This document shows, in pieces, positions 6,363-7,182 of a stretch of DNA of 7,182 bases. Position numbers and translations under genes: made by a program. Every line of letters starts with the position of its first letter. Position 1 is the first letter of the stretch. Origin of the DNA: Candidatus Omnitrophota bacterium (GTDB lineage: Bacteria; Omnitrophota; Gorgyraeia; Gygaellales; Profunditerraquicolaceae). Location: NCBI GenBank assembly GCA_023228185.1, contig JALOBQ010000047.1, forward strand, positions 1-7,182, written 5' to 3'. The notes under the pieces are model-generated. The model did not search any database and was not told the DNA's origin. It saw only the letters and a program-made list of their open reading frames with translations.

Positions 6363-7182
6363 ATGGGCAAATATCCTACGACTAATAAAAAATTAATTGA
6401 TTGGGTCAACGCGAAAGTTAAACTTTGCCAGCCGGATAAGGTTGTTTGGATTGACGGTTCAGAAGAGCAAAAAAGGCTTTTAGAGGAGGAGTCAGTATCT
6501 TCCGGAGAATTAACGCGCCTAAATCAGCAGAAGCTTCCCGGCTGTTTCTTGCACCGCACTGCCCAGGATGATGTTTCGCGCACAGAGCATCTTACATTCA
6601 TTTGCACAAAAAGAAAGCATGATGCCGGCCCGAACAATAATTGGATGTCTCCGGCTGTTGCTTATCGCAAAGCAGGTTTAATATTCAAGGGCGCGATGAA
6701 ATCAAGGACGATGTACGTAGTTCCTTTTTCCATGGGCCCGGTAGGCTCGCGTTTCAGCAAGATCGGCGTAGAGCTGACGGATTCGCGTTACGTCGTGCTG
6801 AATATGTTAATTATGACCCGCGTTGGAGAAGCGGTTTTGAGGCAGTTGGAAAAGGATAATGATTTTACAAAATGCCTGCACTCTAAAGCGGAATTGGATA
6901 TTACTAAAAGACTGATTTTACATTTTCCTGAAGATAATACTATCTGGAGCGTGGGTTCAGGTTATGGCGGCAATGTCCTTTTAGGGAAAAAATGTATGTC
7001 ATTGCGTATTGCCAGTTTCGTGGCAAAAAAAGAAAAATGGCTGGCCGAACATATGTTGATCATGGGTATTGAAGAACCCAATGGCCACATTGAATATATT
7101 GCCGCGGCTTTTCCAAGCGCTTGCGGTAAAACCAACCTGGCAATGCTCCTGCCGCCAGAGGGATTGAAAAGAAAAGGTTACC
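6363..7182 (+). CDS. pckG: phosphoenolpyruvate carboxykinase (GTP), 5' part
   Basis: The frame runs from ATG 6363 to the window end, giving 273 residues plus one base, somewhat under half of the roughly 600 typical of the GTP-dependent family. The enzyme interconverts oxaloacetate plus GTP with PEP, CO2 and GDP in the cytoplasm. Diagnostic stretches are DDVSRTE (69-75, with the substrate-binding arginine R73), HDAGPNNNWMSP (86-97), MYVVPFSMGPVGS (117-129), GVELTDSRYVVLNM (135-148), GSGYGGNVLLGKKC (198-211, with the metal-ligand lysine region), EHMLIMG (229-235, metal-ligand histidine H230) and the nucleotide-binding loop FPSACGKTN (250-258, with C254 and K256). These exclude the unrelated ATP-dependent PckA. 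It begins ten bases after trxB and is probably co-transcribed. In fermenters the enzyme can run towards oxaloacetate for carboxylation or towards PEP for gluconeogenesis; the sequence does not decide. Confidence 0.95.
   Translation, partial: MGKYPTTNKKLIDWVNAKVKLCQPDKVVWIDGSEEQKRLLEEESVSSGELTRLNQQKLPGCFLHRTAQDDVSRTEHLTFICTKRKHDAGPNNNWMSPAVAYRKAGLIFKGAMKSRTMYVVPFSMGPVGSRFSKIGVELTDSRYVVLNMLIMTRVGEAVLRQLEKDNDFTKCLHSKAELDITKRLILHFPEDNTIWSVGSGYGGNVLLGKKCMSLRIASFVAKKEKWLAEHMLIMGIEEPNGHIEYIAAAFPSACGKTNLAMLLPPEGLKRKGY

Noticed and set aside
6641..6859. 72-residue plus-strand open frame inside the PEP carboxykinase gene
   Set aside because: It is in another frame of a gene whose family motifs run unbroken through this stretch.
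1..7182. CRISPR array, tRNA/rRNA gene, insertion sequence or defence system
   Set aside because: I found no regularly spaced repeats, cloverleaf-like segment, transposase motif or terminal inverted repeats, and nearly all bases are accounted for by metabolic genes.

Overview
The window is a compact bacterial chromosome segment in which every supported gene lies on the + strand. It is moderately AT-rich with short or overlapping gene junctions. It suggests a free-living or host-independent anaerobic fermenter: a phosphotransacetylase/acetate kinase pair for ATP synthesis, a GTP-type PEP carboxykinase, a complete thioredoxin/thioredoxin reductase pair and a Shine-Dalgarno-using translation system. 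A secreted Asp-box protein with a C-terminus resembling outer-membrane efflux (TolC-like) sequence hints at a Gram-negative type of envelope. My impression from protein style is an uncultivated lineage such as Omnitrophota, but this is a recollection of similar proteins and not something the window proves. No 16S, tRNA or other phylogenetic marker is present.

Layout. Bases 1-351 hold the 3' end of a tetratricopeptide-repeat (TPR) protein. A 199-base gap follows (352-550) with a 7-bp inverted repeat and a nearby third copy of its half-site. Bases 551-2113 encode a secreted protein with Asp-box (BNR) propeller repeats fused to a TolC-like tail. A 101-base gap (2114-2214) with a plausible promoter then leads into what looks like one long transcription unit: trxA (thioredoxin), pta (phosphotransacetylase), ackA (acetate kinase), panD (aspartate 1-decarboxylase), def (peptide deformylase), trxB (thioredoxin reductase) and the 5' part of a GTP-type PEP carboxykinase gene cut by the window end. 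The junctions in that unit are +30, +1, +1, -26, +10 and +10 bases.

How the genes work together. Pta and AckA convert acetyl-CoA to acetate with ATP gain. PanD makes beta-alanine, a precursor of the coenzyme A that Pta turns over. PEP carboxykinase connects PEP and oxaloacetate. TrxA and TrxB form a complete NADPH-dependent disulfide reduction system and bracket the fermentation genes. Def performs housekeeping N-terminal processing of new proteins. The co-transcription is inferred from spacing, not shown.

I do not see a defence system, mobile element, CRISPR array or other clearly undescribed system. The most unusual items are the two-domain secreted propeller protein, an acetate kinase shortened at two places but with its catalytic residues intact, and the repeated GCGTCA element upstream of the propeller gene.
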